Shown piece by piece: positions 1-9,032 of a DNA stretch of 64,000 bases (its first letter is position 1; each line of letters starts with the position of its first letter). The translations under genes and the position numbers were made by a program. The notes under the pieces are model-generated. The model saw only the letters and a list, made by a program, of their open reading frames with translations, had not been told where the DNA came from and did no database searches. Source of the DNA: Nitratireductor aquibiodomus NL21 = JCM 21793 (GTDB lineage: Bacteria; Pseudomonadota; Alphaproteobacteria; Rhizobiales; Rhizobiaceae); NCBI RefSeq assembly GCF_000615975.1, contig NZ_BAMP01000014.1, positions 1-64,000 on the forward strand, written 5' to 3'.

Positions 1-1830
1 AACCGCAACCGGCGCATCGTCAATAATGGCGATGTCGATCGTGCCCGACTGGCTGTCGCCATCCGCATCCGTCACCGTCACGCCGAACGACACACCGTCC
101 GGATCGGCAAGCGTGTTGTCCGTCAGCGTGTAGCTGTAGCTGATCGAGCCCTGACCCGTCACCGCATTGTAGCTGTAGCCCGTCACCACCAGCGTGCCCG
201 TCGCGTCGCTCGACACCGTCTGCGGGAACGGATCGCCAAGGGCAAGCGCCGTGCCGGCAACGCTGACCGACTGGACGCCATCCGGTGCCGTGAACGTCAC
301 CGTGCCCGACGTCGCCTCCGACGGGTCGTCATTGTTCGTGCCGTCACCATCCGCGCTCTCGCCCGAACCCGCAGGCTCGGCACCACGCTCGGCAAGGCCC
401 CGCTCGAAAACGATGGTGCCATCTTCCTCGACACCCGGCGTGCGGATCTCGACCGACGCGTCGCCGATGTCGATCGTCAGCGTCGCCGTGTCGGTGTCCC
501 CGTCGCCATCCTTCAGCGTGTAGGTGAACACATCCTGGACGCCACCCGCTGTGCCGGGATTGCGCGCATAGCTGTATGAGCCATCCGCGGAGATCGTCAG
601 AACGCCGTAGAGACCCTCAACCACCGTATCGGTTCCGACGGCACTTGCCGGCCCTTCGGCCGTGGTCGCGGTGACCGAGGACACCGATGCGCCATCCGCA
701 CCGGGTGTATCAGCGCCATTGTCGCCATTGGCCTCGGCATCGGTGATCAGATTGCCCGCTACGGGGCCGAACGCGCCCGCAGCGATGGTGTCCGTATCGT
801 CGACCGCGATCGGGCCATCATCGGTGATGGTAATTGTCAGATTGTCGGTCGCGGTGTCACCATTGCCATCGGTCACGACGAATTTGAAGACGTCCCTGAC
901 GACGTCGTCGCCGCCTGTCTTCCCCGGCCCATCGTGGTCGGTCGTGTTTTGGGACAGCACGTATTCAAAGCGGTATGTACCGTCGCCGTTCGGCGTGACA
1001 AACAGCGTCCCATAGGTACCATCGACACGACCGCCACCGGTCACGTCCACGCTCAGACCACCGACGTTCGTAACGACCAGCGATGCAAGACCGTCATTGC
1101 CCGGATCGACGAGGATGTTGCCTGCGGTCGCCGTGGTGCCTCCGCCAGAGCCGGATGCGAGTGCGCTTTCATTCACTTCGCCAGGAGGCGTGCCGATGCT
1201 GACTATGCTAAGCTCGGGGATATCGTTCTCCCGATCTTCGCGCAGCGCCGGAAAGAGTTCGCGCCGCTCCAGCGCACCGAACTGCAGGGCCGTGGGCGGA
1301 AGGAGATCGATTACCGGGCCGGCATCGCCGATACCGGCATTGGGCGTGGTGAAATTGCCGCCGCCGCTCTGCGACGTGGCAGAGACGACCGTCAGTGCGC
1401 CATCGGGGCCGGCGGCAACATCGATGCCATTGGCCTGCAGGGCCGCTGTCAGCGCGAGCTCGGGAATCTCCACGTCACCGATCAGGAAGGTGGGAATCCT
1501 GAGCGCAGCATTGAGGATGGTGATGCTCGAACCATCGGGCTGAACCAGAATCAGGTTGTCGCCATCGAGTTTGATCTCATCGATGGAAACGCCTTCGGGA
1601 AGGCGGACAATGTTGTCCGCGTCCGGTGTTACCGTTTCGGGAACGTCCGGAGCAGCGGACGTTTCGGTGGGCTGGCCAGCGGCAGGATCGACCGGGACCG
1701 GCTCGCCCGCGCTGTCATTCTGCGCGACCTGAAGTGCGGTCTGCTCGAGTTGATTGAGCCGATCGTCGGCAGATTGCTCGGTAGCGATCTTGCGATCATC
1801 GGTGGTGTTCGTGCGATCTTGGCTGGCCAT
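1..1830 (-). CDS. Giant VCBS/Ig-like repeat adhesin, LapA/BapA type (N-terminal part, runs off left edge)
   Basis: The frame is open from an ATG at 1828-1830 to the window edge (610 codons), so the C-terminus with any RTX secretion signal is not visible. Residues 1-60 are polar and low-complexity. Residues about 70-150 resemble the N-terminal retention module of LapA-type adhesins and contain VAAG at residues 138-141, followed by a Ser/Gly linker (SQSGGGNF). LapG proteases cut di-alanine sites of the TAAG type. From about residue 250 there are Ig-like VCBS repeats, recognisable by motifs such as YTLKDGDGDTDTATLTI and VTDADGD. Inferred role: large cell-surface adhesin exported by the type I system encoded at 3.8-8.8 kb and held in the outer membrane until cut by the protease at 2173. 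A second AAG site (PAAG, residues 49-52) exists. High confidence for adhesin class, moderate for the cleavage site. Confidence 0.85.
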   Translation of the reverse strand, partial: MASQDRTNTTDDRKIATEQSADDRLNQLEQTALQVAQNDSAGEPVPVDPAAGQPTETSAAPDVPETVTPDADNIVRLPEGVSIDEIKLDGDNLILVQPDGSSITILNAALRIPTFLIGDVEIPELALTAALQANGIDVAAGPDGALTVVSATSQSGGGNFTTPNAGIGDAGPVIDLLPPTALQFGALERRELFPALREDRENDIPELSIVSIGTPPGEVNESALASGSGGGTTATAGNILVDPGNDGLASLVVTNVGGLSVDVTGGGRVDGTYGTLFVTPNGDGTYRFEYVLSQNTTDHDGPGKTGGDDVVRDVFKFVVTDGNGDTATDNLTITITDDGPIAVDDTDTIAAGAFGPVAGNLITDAEANGDNGADTPGADGASVSSVTATTAEGPASAVGTDTVVEGLYGVLTISADGSYSYARNPGTAGGVQDVFTYTLKDGDGDTDTATLTIDIGDASVEIRTPGVEEDGTIVFERGLAERGAEPAGSGESADGDGTNNDDPSEATSGTVTFTAPDGVQSVSVAGTALALGDPFPQTVSSDATGTLVVTGYSYNAVTGQGSISYSYTLTDNTLADPDGVSFGVTVTDADGDSQSGTIDIAIIDDAPVAV

Positions 1831-2172
1831 GATAACCCCCGGAAACAGAATTCCCGGGAAGCGAGCCACGCAAGTTTAGTCGGCGCAATACGATGTATAG
1901 TTCATTGATATATGGGGATATTGATCCTGACCGAAAATTTCCGTTTGGTTAACCTGCAATCATAACATGATATATATTTCCGTATAATCGCTCCTTTTGG
2001 CACCTCCAGAGCGGCAGGTTCGCCGTCCGATCATGGTTAAGGGAGTCTTTTCGGAGGCGATGCACATTTAAATAAAATACTGCAATAAATCCAAACGGAA
2101 AATAACCCCTTCCACTTAATCGGCATTTCATTTGCTTCAACTATCTTCTCGCCAAGATCCGGGGGCGGGCAA
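1831..2172. promoter_or_regulatory. Divergent promoter region between adhesin and LapG-like protease
   Basis: This 342-base AT-rich spacer separates two divergently transcribed genes that probably act on each other. An inverted pair, ATTTCCGTTTGG at 1937-1948 and CCAAACGGAAAA at 2091-2102 (11 of 12 complementary), lies inside it and could be paired binding sites. A short minus-strand frame (1949-2140) has unlikely composition and was not called. No -10/-35 box is assigned with confidence. Confidence 0.35.
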
Positions 2173-3156
2173 ATGAATATAAAAAGAAATACATACACTT
2201 TCAGGGGCGCAGCGCTGGCGATTTCGACATTCGTACTGGCGATAACTCCTCAAAACGCAGATGCGGGACATTATGCACCTTCACCTGCACAGGTCTCCAC
2301 CATATCGAGCCTGAACCTTTTGTCGGCTTCTGCGGCGATGGCCGCGGCGAGCAACGGCCTTGCCATGGTCAGGGAACGCTGGCAGGCCGCCGCTGCGGGG
2401 CTTCATGCAAAAACAGTGCGTGCGGCCGCGCGAACGGCAGACGGCACCCCCGCGAACAGCCGAAGAATGACGCGCCCGGCGACAGGCGTGTTCGGTTCCG
2501 TCGCCATCCCCTTCAAGGCGCTTCCGTCGAGCGCAAACTGGAAAGCCGTCTACCCATCCATCGTACGGGCCGATTTCGCCACATGCACCAATGGCAGCGG
2601 ATGCACGCCCCGCGCCGTGGAACTGGCCGGCCTCGTCCGCGAAATCAAAGCGAAACCGTTTTCTGAGAAGCTGGCGGCGGTCAATCGCGCGGTCAACCGG
2701 AATGTCGCCTACGTGTCCGACCGTGCCAACTATCGCCGGCTTGATGTGTGGGCAAAGCCAACCGACATTCTCGACCGCGGCAAGGGGGATTGCGAGGATT
2801 ACGCGATACTCAAGATGGCGGCACTCAACGCGGCGGGCATTCCCCTGAGCAGCATGTCGCTTGTCGTGCTTCAGGATCAGAGCCGCTCTCTCTTCCATGC
2901 GGTGCTGACCGTTTCCACCACCAGGGGCCACTACGTGCTCGACAATCTGCATGACCGTGTGATGAAGGACACCGCCCTGGCGAGCTATCTCCCGCTTTAT
3001 TCGCTCAGCGGCAACCGCTCGTGGATTCACGGCAGGAAACGTGACGGCTCCATGGTGGCAACGCTTGCACCGCTGCCGCGCGATCTTGCGCCGGGAGAAG
3101 GGTTTGAAACCGCAGCCGGGCGCGGCGTGTCCAACAAGCGCATCGAGGCGAACTAA
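2173..3156 (+). CDS. LapG-like periplasmic transglutaminase-fold cysteine protease
   Basis: This 327-residue protein starts with a signal peptide (hydrophobic residues 12-25, likely cut after ADA near residue 31). It carries the bacterial transglutaminase-like cysteine peptidase fold (PF06035): catalytic Cys207 in GDCEDYAI, His242 in FHAVLT and Asp257 in VLDN. In Pseudomonas, LapG of this family releases the adhesin LapA when c-di-GMP falls. Position between the giant adhesin and its secretion operon implies that adhesin as substrate. It is longer than typical LapG (about 230 residues) because of a 90-residue N-terminal extension and a C-terminal tail. No LapD-like inhibitor/receptor gene is found in the window. 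Confidence 0.88.
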   Translation: MNIKRNTYTFRGAALAISTFVLAITPQNADAGHYAPSPAQVSTISSLNLLSASAAMAAASNGLAMVRERWQAAAAGLHAKTVRAAARTADGTPANSRRMTRPATGVFGSVAIPFKALPSSANWKAVYPSIVRADFATCTNGSGCTPRAVELAGLVREIKAKPFSEKLAAVNRAVNRNVAYVSDRANYRRLDVWAKPTDILDRGKGDCEDYAILKMAALNAAGIPLSSMSLVVLQDQSRSLFHAVLTVSTTRGHYVLDNLHDRVMKDTALASYLPLYSLSGNRSWIHGRKRDGSMVATLAPLPRDLAPGEGFETAAGRGVSNKRIEAN

Positions 3157-3174
3157 CCGAATTTTCGGCTTGTC

Positions 3175-3789
3175 TTAATTGGGCAGGATGAACCCGATGA
3201 TCGCCTCCTGCTCTGTCAGCGGGGCCAGAATCGCGTTGAGACGGCCTCGGATAAGCTGGCGGTCGACACCGATGACGAAACCGACCGTCGCCGGACCACT
3301 CCCCTCGATCTTGAGCTTTTCGATCAGTTCGGAGAACTGAATGTCCAGTGACAGACGAACGCCCCTTCCGGTGGTATCGGTGGCCAGGCTCGACAGACGC
3401 GACTGGACGAAACCGATGAATGCCGGGTTGTAGGCCATCAACTGCTTGTCACCGGTGAGGGCAAAGCATGGTGACGGGCTCGCCATGACATGGTTGCGCA
3501 CCGCCTGGCGGCCGATCTTCCTGCGGGCGGTTTCCAGCGCCCCCTGCAGATAGCCCACCGCTTCGACGCGCAGGGCAGAAGACAGGTTTGCCCCCTTCTC
3601 CAGCCTGTTTTCACAGGCCTCGATAACATCGCCGACGCTGCAATCGCGCGCGTCTGCAATCTGTTGCAGGACCGTCCAGAAGATCTCCTCCAGCCGGATG
3701 CCGCGCCGTGCCGTGCCGACGCGGAGCACACGGAACCTGGGCTGGAAGGCCCAGTCCTCGTCTCTTGGGATTTCAGCAGGTTTCGTCAT
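3175..3789 (-). CDS. Ribbon-helix-helix (RHH_4) regulator with PAS-like C-terminal domain
   Basis: The 204-residue protein has an N-terminal ribbon-helix-helix domain of the RHH_4 type (residues about 25-90: RGIRLEEIFWTVLQQIADAR, then NLSSALRVEAVGYL). The C-terminal half (about 105-200, with CFALTGDKQLMAYNPAF) looks like a PAS-type sensor. It is the last gene of the secretion operon, 6 bases after the HlyD gene, and converges with the LapG-like gene. Inferred role: transcriptional regulator of adhesin or secretion genes responding to a small signal. Family assignment of the N-terminus is fairly sure; the PAS assignment is by pattern only. Confidence 0.7.
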   Translation of the reverse strand: MTKPAEIPRDEDWAFQPRFRVLRVGTARRGIRLEEIFWTVLQQIADARDCSVGDVIEACENRLEKGANLSSALRVEAVGYLQGALETARRKIGRQAVRNHVMASPSPCFALTGDKQLMAYNPAFIGFVQSRLSSLATDTTGRGVRLSLDIQFSELIEKLKIEGSGPATVGFVIGVDRQLIRGRLNAILAPLTEQEAIIGFILPN

Positions 3790-3795
3790 GATCGC

Positions 3796-5073
3796 TCACC
3801 GCTCGCGAAGCGCCTCGTTGCGCGCCTTGTTGATCGGTTTCATGAGGTAGGCGAGGATGGTTTTCTTGCCCGTCATGATGTCGGCGGTGGCCACCATCCC
3901 CGGGAAAATCGCATGGCTTCGCCCGTCCCGGATCAGTTCGGCCTGATCGGTCTTGACCCGGACCTGATAGTAGGTTTCGCCGGTGTTCTGATCCACGAGA
4001 CTATCGGCGGACACATTCGCCACCTCGCCCTCCAGCCCGCCATAGATCGAGAAGTCATATGCGGTCACCTTGATGAGCGCCGGCTGGCCCGGGCGAACGA
4101 ACGCAACATCGCGCGGCGAAATCCGCGCTTCCACAAGAAGCGTGTCGGACGTCGGCACCACGCCTGCAACCACGGTGCCCGGCTCCACATAGGCGCCGAT
4201 CGTGTTCACCTCCAGCGTGTTGATGATGCCGTCCACCGGTGAGCGGATATCGGTGCGGGCCACCCGGTCGCTTGCGCCACGAATGGTCTCCTCGATAACG
4301 GAAAGCTCTGCCAGGGCCTGTGTTTTCTCGGCCAGCGCTTCCTGCTGCACCTGCAGTGCGAGCTCGTCAATCTGAAGCGTTGCCTCGTTGATTGACGCCT
4401 CGATCCGCTCGACCGATTCGCGCGTGGATTCGAGCTGGCCACGGGTCTCGGCGAGCTCCTTCTGCACGCGCAGCAGCTCGGTCTGCGCGACGAGCTTGCG
4501 CTTGACCATCGGCGCCAGAAGATCGGCCTCGCGCTGCGAAAGTTCGAGATTTTCTTCCAGTCGCGTGATGTTGGCGCGGGCTTCATCAAGCTCGTTCAGC
4601 CGCTGCAGACGCCGCTCCACCAGAACGGAACGCTTGTTCCTGATGTTGTCCGCACGCGCCTGCAAAAGCCGGGCCTCGTTCTGGCAGATGTCCGGCGCGA
4701 CATCGCGAAGCTCTTCCGGGCAGACATATTCCCCATCGAGCTCCCCCTTCTCCTCCAGTGCGAGCCGGGTGACCTGCGCACGCAGGGCGCGCGCCCGCGC
4801 CGCCGCTTCGCCAAGGGAAGAGGCCGTTGCCGTATCGTCGAGCTGAAGGATCAGGTCGCCCTTGCTGACTGTCTGCCCGATCGTGACAGCGATTTCCTGG
4901 ACGATTCCGGCCTCGCTCGATTGAACGATCTGGGTTTTGGAGACCGGTATGATCTTGCCTTCACCGCGGGCGATCTCCTGAACCTCGGCAATAGAGGCCC
5001 AGCCTATGAAGGTCATCATCAGGGCCGCGATCACGACCAGCCCCAATCGTGCAGCCAGTGGAGGACGGTCCAT
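3796..5073 (-). CDS. Type I secretion membrane fusion protein (HlyD family)
   Basis: A 425-residue periplasmic adaptor. It has one N-terminal membrane helix (LGLVVIAALMMTFIGWASIA), a lipoyl/barrel-sandwich half (VSKTQIVQSSEAGIVQEI), a long alpha-helical hairpin with coiled coil (residues about 90-270) and a C-terminal beta-barrel region (RISPRDVAFVRPGQPALIKV) typical of HlyD/LapC. It would connect the inner-membrane ABC protein to the TolC-like channel. It lies 51 bases after the ABC gene and 6 bases before the RHH regulator, all on the minus strand. Confidence 0.93.
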   Translation of the reverse strand: MDRPPLAARLGLVVIAALMMTFIGWASIAEVQEIARGEGKIIPVSKTQIVQSSEAGIVQEIAVTIGQTVSKGDLILQLDDTATASSLGEAAARARALRAQVTRLALEEKGELDGEYVCPEELRDVAPDICQNEARLLQARADNIRNKRSVLVERRLQRLNELDEARANITRLEENLELSQREADLLAPMVKRKLVAQTELLRVQKELAETRGQLESTRESVERIEASINEATLQIDELALQVQQEALAEKTQALAELSVIEETIRGASDRVARTDIRSPVDGIINTLEVNTIGAYVEPGTVVAGVVPTSDTLLVEARISPRDVAFVRPGQPALIKVTAYDFSIYGGLEGEVANVSADSLVDQNTGETYYQVRVKTDQAELIRDGRSHAIFPGMVATADIMTGKKTILAYLMKPINKARNEALRER

Positions 5074-5124
5074 TGCAATCCGCCTTTCTTCTTTTCCGGG
5101 CGCATCATCGACGCCGCGAGAGGC

Positions 5125-7302
5125 CTATTGTTTCCTTCCTGAACGCCCGCCCCCGGCGTTCTTCTGCAATTCCTCGATCACCCTCTCCTTGGGCCCGTCG
5201 GCGATGACACGCCCCTGATCGATCACCACCAATCGGTCGACAAGCTGCAGCATGCTGTGCCGATGGGTGGAGATGATCAGCGTCACGTCTTCGCGGAAGG
5301 CCGTTTTCATCCGGGCGATGAGCTCGCGCTCACTCGCCAGATCCATGGCTCCCGACGGCTCATCCATGAACACGACCCGTGGATCGCTGAGCAGAACACG
5401 AGCGATGGCGACTGCCTGTCTCTGTCCGCCCGAAAGCTGGCTGCCACGCTCGCCCACCGGCATGTCGTATCCTCTGGGATGGCGCGCGACGAAAGCGTCG
5501 ACACCGGCAGACTCGGCGGCGGCAACCAGCTCATCGTCCGTTGCGCCCGGCTTCGCCATCAGGAGGTTTTCCTTCACCGAACCCGAAAAGAGGTCTGCGC
5601 TCTGCGAGGTGAAAACAACGGCGGAACGCACGACGGAGGGATGATACTGGCGAATGTCGACGCCATCCAGGAGCAGGTTGCCGCTCGACGGCGGATAGAG
5701 GCCTGCCAGCAGCCTGCCAGCCGTGGTCTTGCCCGATCCGATCCGGCCGATAATGCCGACGCGTTCACCGCCCTTGACCGAGAGGTTGAAATCCACCAGC
5801 GCCGGGCTTGCTGCCTCGGGATAGGTGAACCCCACATTGCGAAAGGCAACATCACCGGAGCGGATTTCGCGATTGACGAACCCCGCACTCTCCGGCCGAT
5901 CCTCCGGCTGTTCCATGATCGTGTTGAGAATGCGCAGCGACAAAAGCGCCTGACGCATGCGTGAGAGCGTCATTGCGATCTGGCCAAGCGGCGCGACCGC
6001 GCGGCCCGACAGCATGACCGTTGCGATGATCGCACCGGTCGAGATATTGCCTTCAGAGAATTCATAGGCACCGGCGACCACCAGGCCCACGGTCACAAGC
6101 TGCTGAACGAACTGCGTCATGTTCGCCGCCCAGGCGGAGAGCTGCTTGATGCCCTCCGCCGTGCGCGATGCGTTCTTGGCCAGCTCACTCCAGCGGCGCA
6201 GCAAAGTGCGCTCGGCGCGGAGGGATTTCACCGTCTCGATGGTGGAGATCGTTTCCACCAGAAGAGACTGGCGTTGCGCGGCCTCATTGTTGGCAGCCGC
6301 CACACGCCGGCCAATCCGGGACTGCGCAATCAAACCGATGATCAGGGCAAAGGCGAATGCCGTCGCGGGAATGACCGCGAGCCAGCCGCCAACACTGTAG
6401 ATGACGGCGATGAACACGAAGACGAAGACGCTGTCGATCAGTGTACTGATCGTGTTCGAGGTAAAGAATTCGCGCACGAACTCATACTGCGTCACCCGAT
6501 TGGCATATTCTCCCGTCGACATCGGGCGAGAGGCCATGGTGGCATGCAGCACCTTCTCGAACAGAAGGTAGGACAGTTTGAGGTCGGCCTTGCGGCCGGC
6601 GTAGTCGATCAGTGCCGCGCGCACGCTTTTCAGAAGCAGGTCGAAGAGGATCGCGCCTGCGACGCCCAGCGCCAGAACCCAGAGCGTGGCCGTCGCCTGA
6701 TTGGGCAGCACCCGGTCATAGACATTCATGACGAACAGGGGCGAGGCCAGCGCAAGCAGATTGACGAAGAGTGCCGCTATGGCGACCTGGGCATAGGATT
6801 TCCAGAACGGTGCAAGGGTCGTCGTGAGCCAGTGGCGCTTTTCGATCTGCTTTGCCTGGGTCGAGTCCGTGCTTTCCGACTGGTTCAGATAGATGACACT
6901 GAAAGAAAGGATCAGCCGGATGTTCCTGGAAAGCACATCCTTCAGCGCAATGCCTTCTTCCGCAATCGGATCGGGGAGAAGCGTGGTGCGCAGATGATCG
7001 TTGGGCAACGGCTCGAGGAGCGCCTGTGCCGTGCCGTCTTCGAAAACGACGAGCACGGGCAGATCGAGCGCGCCACCGGCCAGTTCGCGCCGGCTGTGTT
7101 GTTCCACCTCAAGCCCGATGCGCGCTGAAAGGCGCTCTATATCCTCAAGGGACGGGTTTTCTTCATCGAAAGGTGTGTCCGAGAACAGGACCGTTTCCGA
7201 ACTCGGACGCGCCAGAAACTGCGCAATCTCCCGAAAGGCAAACCTGAAACTGCCTGCCTGAAGCGGCGTGCCGGCCACGGGATTATTGCGGAGCTGTTCC
7301 AC
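5125..7302 (-). CDS. Type I secretion ABC transporter with C39-like N-terminal domain (LapB type)
   Basis: A 725-residue half-transporter with three parts: a C39-peptidase-like domain (residues 1-130) with no evident catalytic Cys at its start, a six-helix exporter domain (about 150-430), and a nucleotide-binding domain. The last has Walker A GRIGSGKTT, signature LSGGQRQAVAIARVL and Walker B VVFMDEPSGAMDL. The inactive C39-like domain is usual in exporters of RTX/VCBS adhesins, where it binds substrate rather than cutting a leader. It sits between tolC-like and hlyD-like genes. Substrate inferred to be the adhesin at the left edge. Confidence 0.94.
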   Translation of the reverse strand: MEQLRNNPVAGTPLQAGSFRFAFREIAQFLARPSSETVLFSDTPFDEENPSLEDIERLSARIGLEVEQHSRRELAGGALDLPVLVVFEDGTAQALLEPLPNDHLRTTLLPDPIAEEGIALKDVLSRNIRLILSFSVIYLNQSESTDSTQAKQIEKRHWLTTTLAPFWKSYAQVAIAALFVNLLALASPLFVMNVYDRVLPNQATATLWVLALGVAGAILFDLLLKSVRAALIDYAGRKADLKLSYLLFEKVLHATMASRPMSTGEYANRVTQYEFVREFFTSNTISTLIDSVFVFVFIAVIYSVGGWLAVIPATAFAFALIIGLIAQSRIGRRVAAANNEAAQRQSLLVETISTIETVKSLRAERTLLRRWSELAKNASRTAEGIKQLSAWAANMTQFVQQLVTVGLVVAGAYEFSEGNISTGAIIATVMLSGRAVAPLGQIAMTLSRMRQALLSLRILNTIMEQPEDRPESAGFVNREIRSGDVAFRNVGFTYPEAASPALVDFNLSVKGGERVGIIGRIGSGKTTAGRLLAGLYPPSSGNLLLDGVDIRQYHPSVVRSAVVFTSQSADLFSGSVKENLLMAKPGATDDELVAAAESAGVDAFVARHPRGYDMPVGERGSQLSGGQRQAVAIARVLLSDPRVVFMDEPSGAMDLASERELIARMKTAFREDVTLIISTHRHSMLQLVDRLVVIDQGRVIADGPKERVIEELQKNAGGGRSGRKQ

Positions 7303-7336
7303 CTTCCTCCTCTATGCCACCTTGCCTGTCCGGCAG

Positions 7337-8785
7337 CTATTGCGACCGGATGGGAGCGAGAAGATCGAGCGGCAAATCGTTCGTCTGTCGCGAAGGCAGC
7401 CTCTTGTAGGTTTCGGTCGGTGCCGTCTCCGGCACATTGAATTCCGCGCGCGCATAGGCCTCGGACTGCTTGGCGCTCGACAGGTTCATTGTCGAGAGCA
7501 GCGTTCCCGTTGCGGCGAGTATGCGATACTCGGCAAAACGCGCGGCGTACTGGGCTGTCTTGGAGAGAACGTTGACGCTGAACCGCGTGTTCTGTGCGCC
7601 CAGCACATCGAGCAGCGATCGCTGGCCTACGACCAGCTGTTCGCGGTAGGAACTGACGAGCTGGGCGTTGGTCTGGGCCTGTGAACGCAGGGTGCCGGCC
7701 AGATCGATCTGGCGCTGGCGGCGATCCCACGAAATGCGAACCGCTTCCTCGACCTCACGATAGGCCTGGTGAAGCACGAGGCGCTGCTCGCTGGCACGGC
7801 GGATCTGCTCCTGCTCGTTGGCAACGTCGATACCGCCGCGATAGAGATTCCACTTGGCGACGATCCGCGCCTGGAGATCGTTTGTGCGCCCATCGGCGCC
7901 ATCGATGTCATAACCGGCGCGGGCGCGCCCTTCCGCACTGATCTCGGGCAGCATGTTGGAGCGGGCGGCATCGACCAGGGCATCGGCCGCGTCAATATCG
8001 GCATTGGCGACCTTGATGCGCGGATTGTTGGCCCGGGCGATGCCGATTGCCTTGTCGAGCGATGCCGGCAGGGCCGACGCCACCGAGCCCGGCATTGTCG
8101 GGTTTGTGAGGGGCTTGCCGACAAGCTTGTAGAAACGGATCTTCGCCGCTTCCAGCTCTTCTTCGGCTTCCTTGAGGCGTGCCGTGGCAGAGAGCATGCG
8201 CTCCTGCGCCTGCTGCCTGTCGGCTTCGGTCAGCGCACCGCCTGAAATGAGAGAACCGATATCCCCCAGCATCGACCGATGGAAGCCGACATTGTTGCGC
8301 GCCTCGTTCACGATCTCGACCTGCAACAGATATTCGAGATATTCCCGCACGACCTGAAGGGCGATGGTCTCGGAACGCTCCAGAACGCGGAAGGAGGCCG
8401 AATCGACCCGTGCGGCCTGGCGTTCCAGTTCGGCACGGCGTCCGCCGCCATCGAACAGCTTCTGGGTGATCGACAGCCCGATTTCGGCCGGATAGAGCGG
8501 GTCATCCTCAATGCCAACGCCGCGGCGCGAGGGATTGTCGAGCCGGCGCGCGCCCACCGACGCTTCGAGATCGACGCTCGGCAGAAAAAGCCCGCGAGCC
8601 TGACGCAGTTCGAACTCGATCGCCTCACGATTTTCGATCGCCTGTCCGATTTCAGGATTGGATTCCAGAGCCACTGCCATCGCTTCCTTCACAGAAAGAG
8701 CGTTCGCATCGGTGGAAAACAGAACTGCGCCGCTCATCAGAGTAGCAGCGAGTAGACTCAGAATACGTGACTTGTGCTTCATCAT
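7337..8785 (-). CDS. TolC-family outer membrane secretion channel
   Basis: The 482-residue protein has a signal peptide (SLLAATLMSGAVLFSTDANA) followed by the two-fold repeat of long helices of the TolC/LapE family (ALSVKEAMAVALESNPEI near the start, and the matching second half with VAKWNLYRGGIDVANEQEQIR). It is the first gene of the minus-strand secretion operon (tolC, ABC, hlyD, RHH). The promoter should lie in 8786-9032, an AT-rich stretch with only a small hairpin (ttgcatagaggcaac near 8953). Confidence 0.92.
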   Translation of the reverse strand: MMKHKSRILSLLAATLMSGAVLFSTDANALSVKEAMAVALESNPEIGQAIENREAIEFELRQARGLFLPSVDLEASVGARRLDNPSRRGVGIEDDPLYPAEIGLSITQKLFDGGGRRAELERQAARVDSASFRVLERSETIALQVVREYLEYLLQVEIVNEARNNVGFHRSMLGDIGSLISGGALTEADRQQAQERMLSATARLKEAEEELEAAKIRFYKLVGKPLTNPTMPGSVASALPASLDKAIGIARANNPRIKVANADIDAADALVDAARSNMLPEISAEGRARAGYDIDGADGRTNDLQARIVAKWNLYRGGIDVANEQEQIRRASEQRLVLHQAYREVEEAVRISWDRRQRQIDLAGTLRSQAQTNAQLVSSYREQLVVGQRSLLDVLGAQNTRFSVNVLSKTAQYAARFAEYRILAATGTLLSTMNLSSAKQSEAYARAEFNVPETAPTETYKRLPSRQTNDLPLDLLAPIRSQ

Positions 8786-9032
8786 CCCCCCTTTGCCTGC
8801 GCCTCAGCCGACGCAGCCAACGGATCCATCCGGCTCCAACACCAGATCTCCAAATATCATTTTATGCTAAGCTAACTGCCCTTGGCTGGCTACGATATAA
8901 GCCGTCCGAATACCTCTTTAGGAGTAATTTAGTCGACTCATTTCGCGGCTATGTTGCATAGAGGCAACAAAATCGGCATTTCGTTAAGCATTTCAACCCT
9001 AAAATGCATGAAACACTGTCAGCTTTATTGCC

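Noticed and set aside
1949-2140. Small minus-strand frame in the adhesin/protease spacer
   Set aside because: Basic, cysteine-containing random-looking sequence, no ribosome site, AT-rich promoter DNA.
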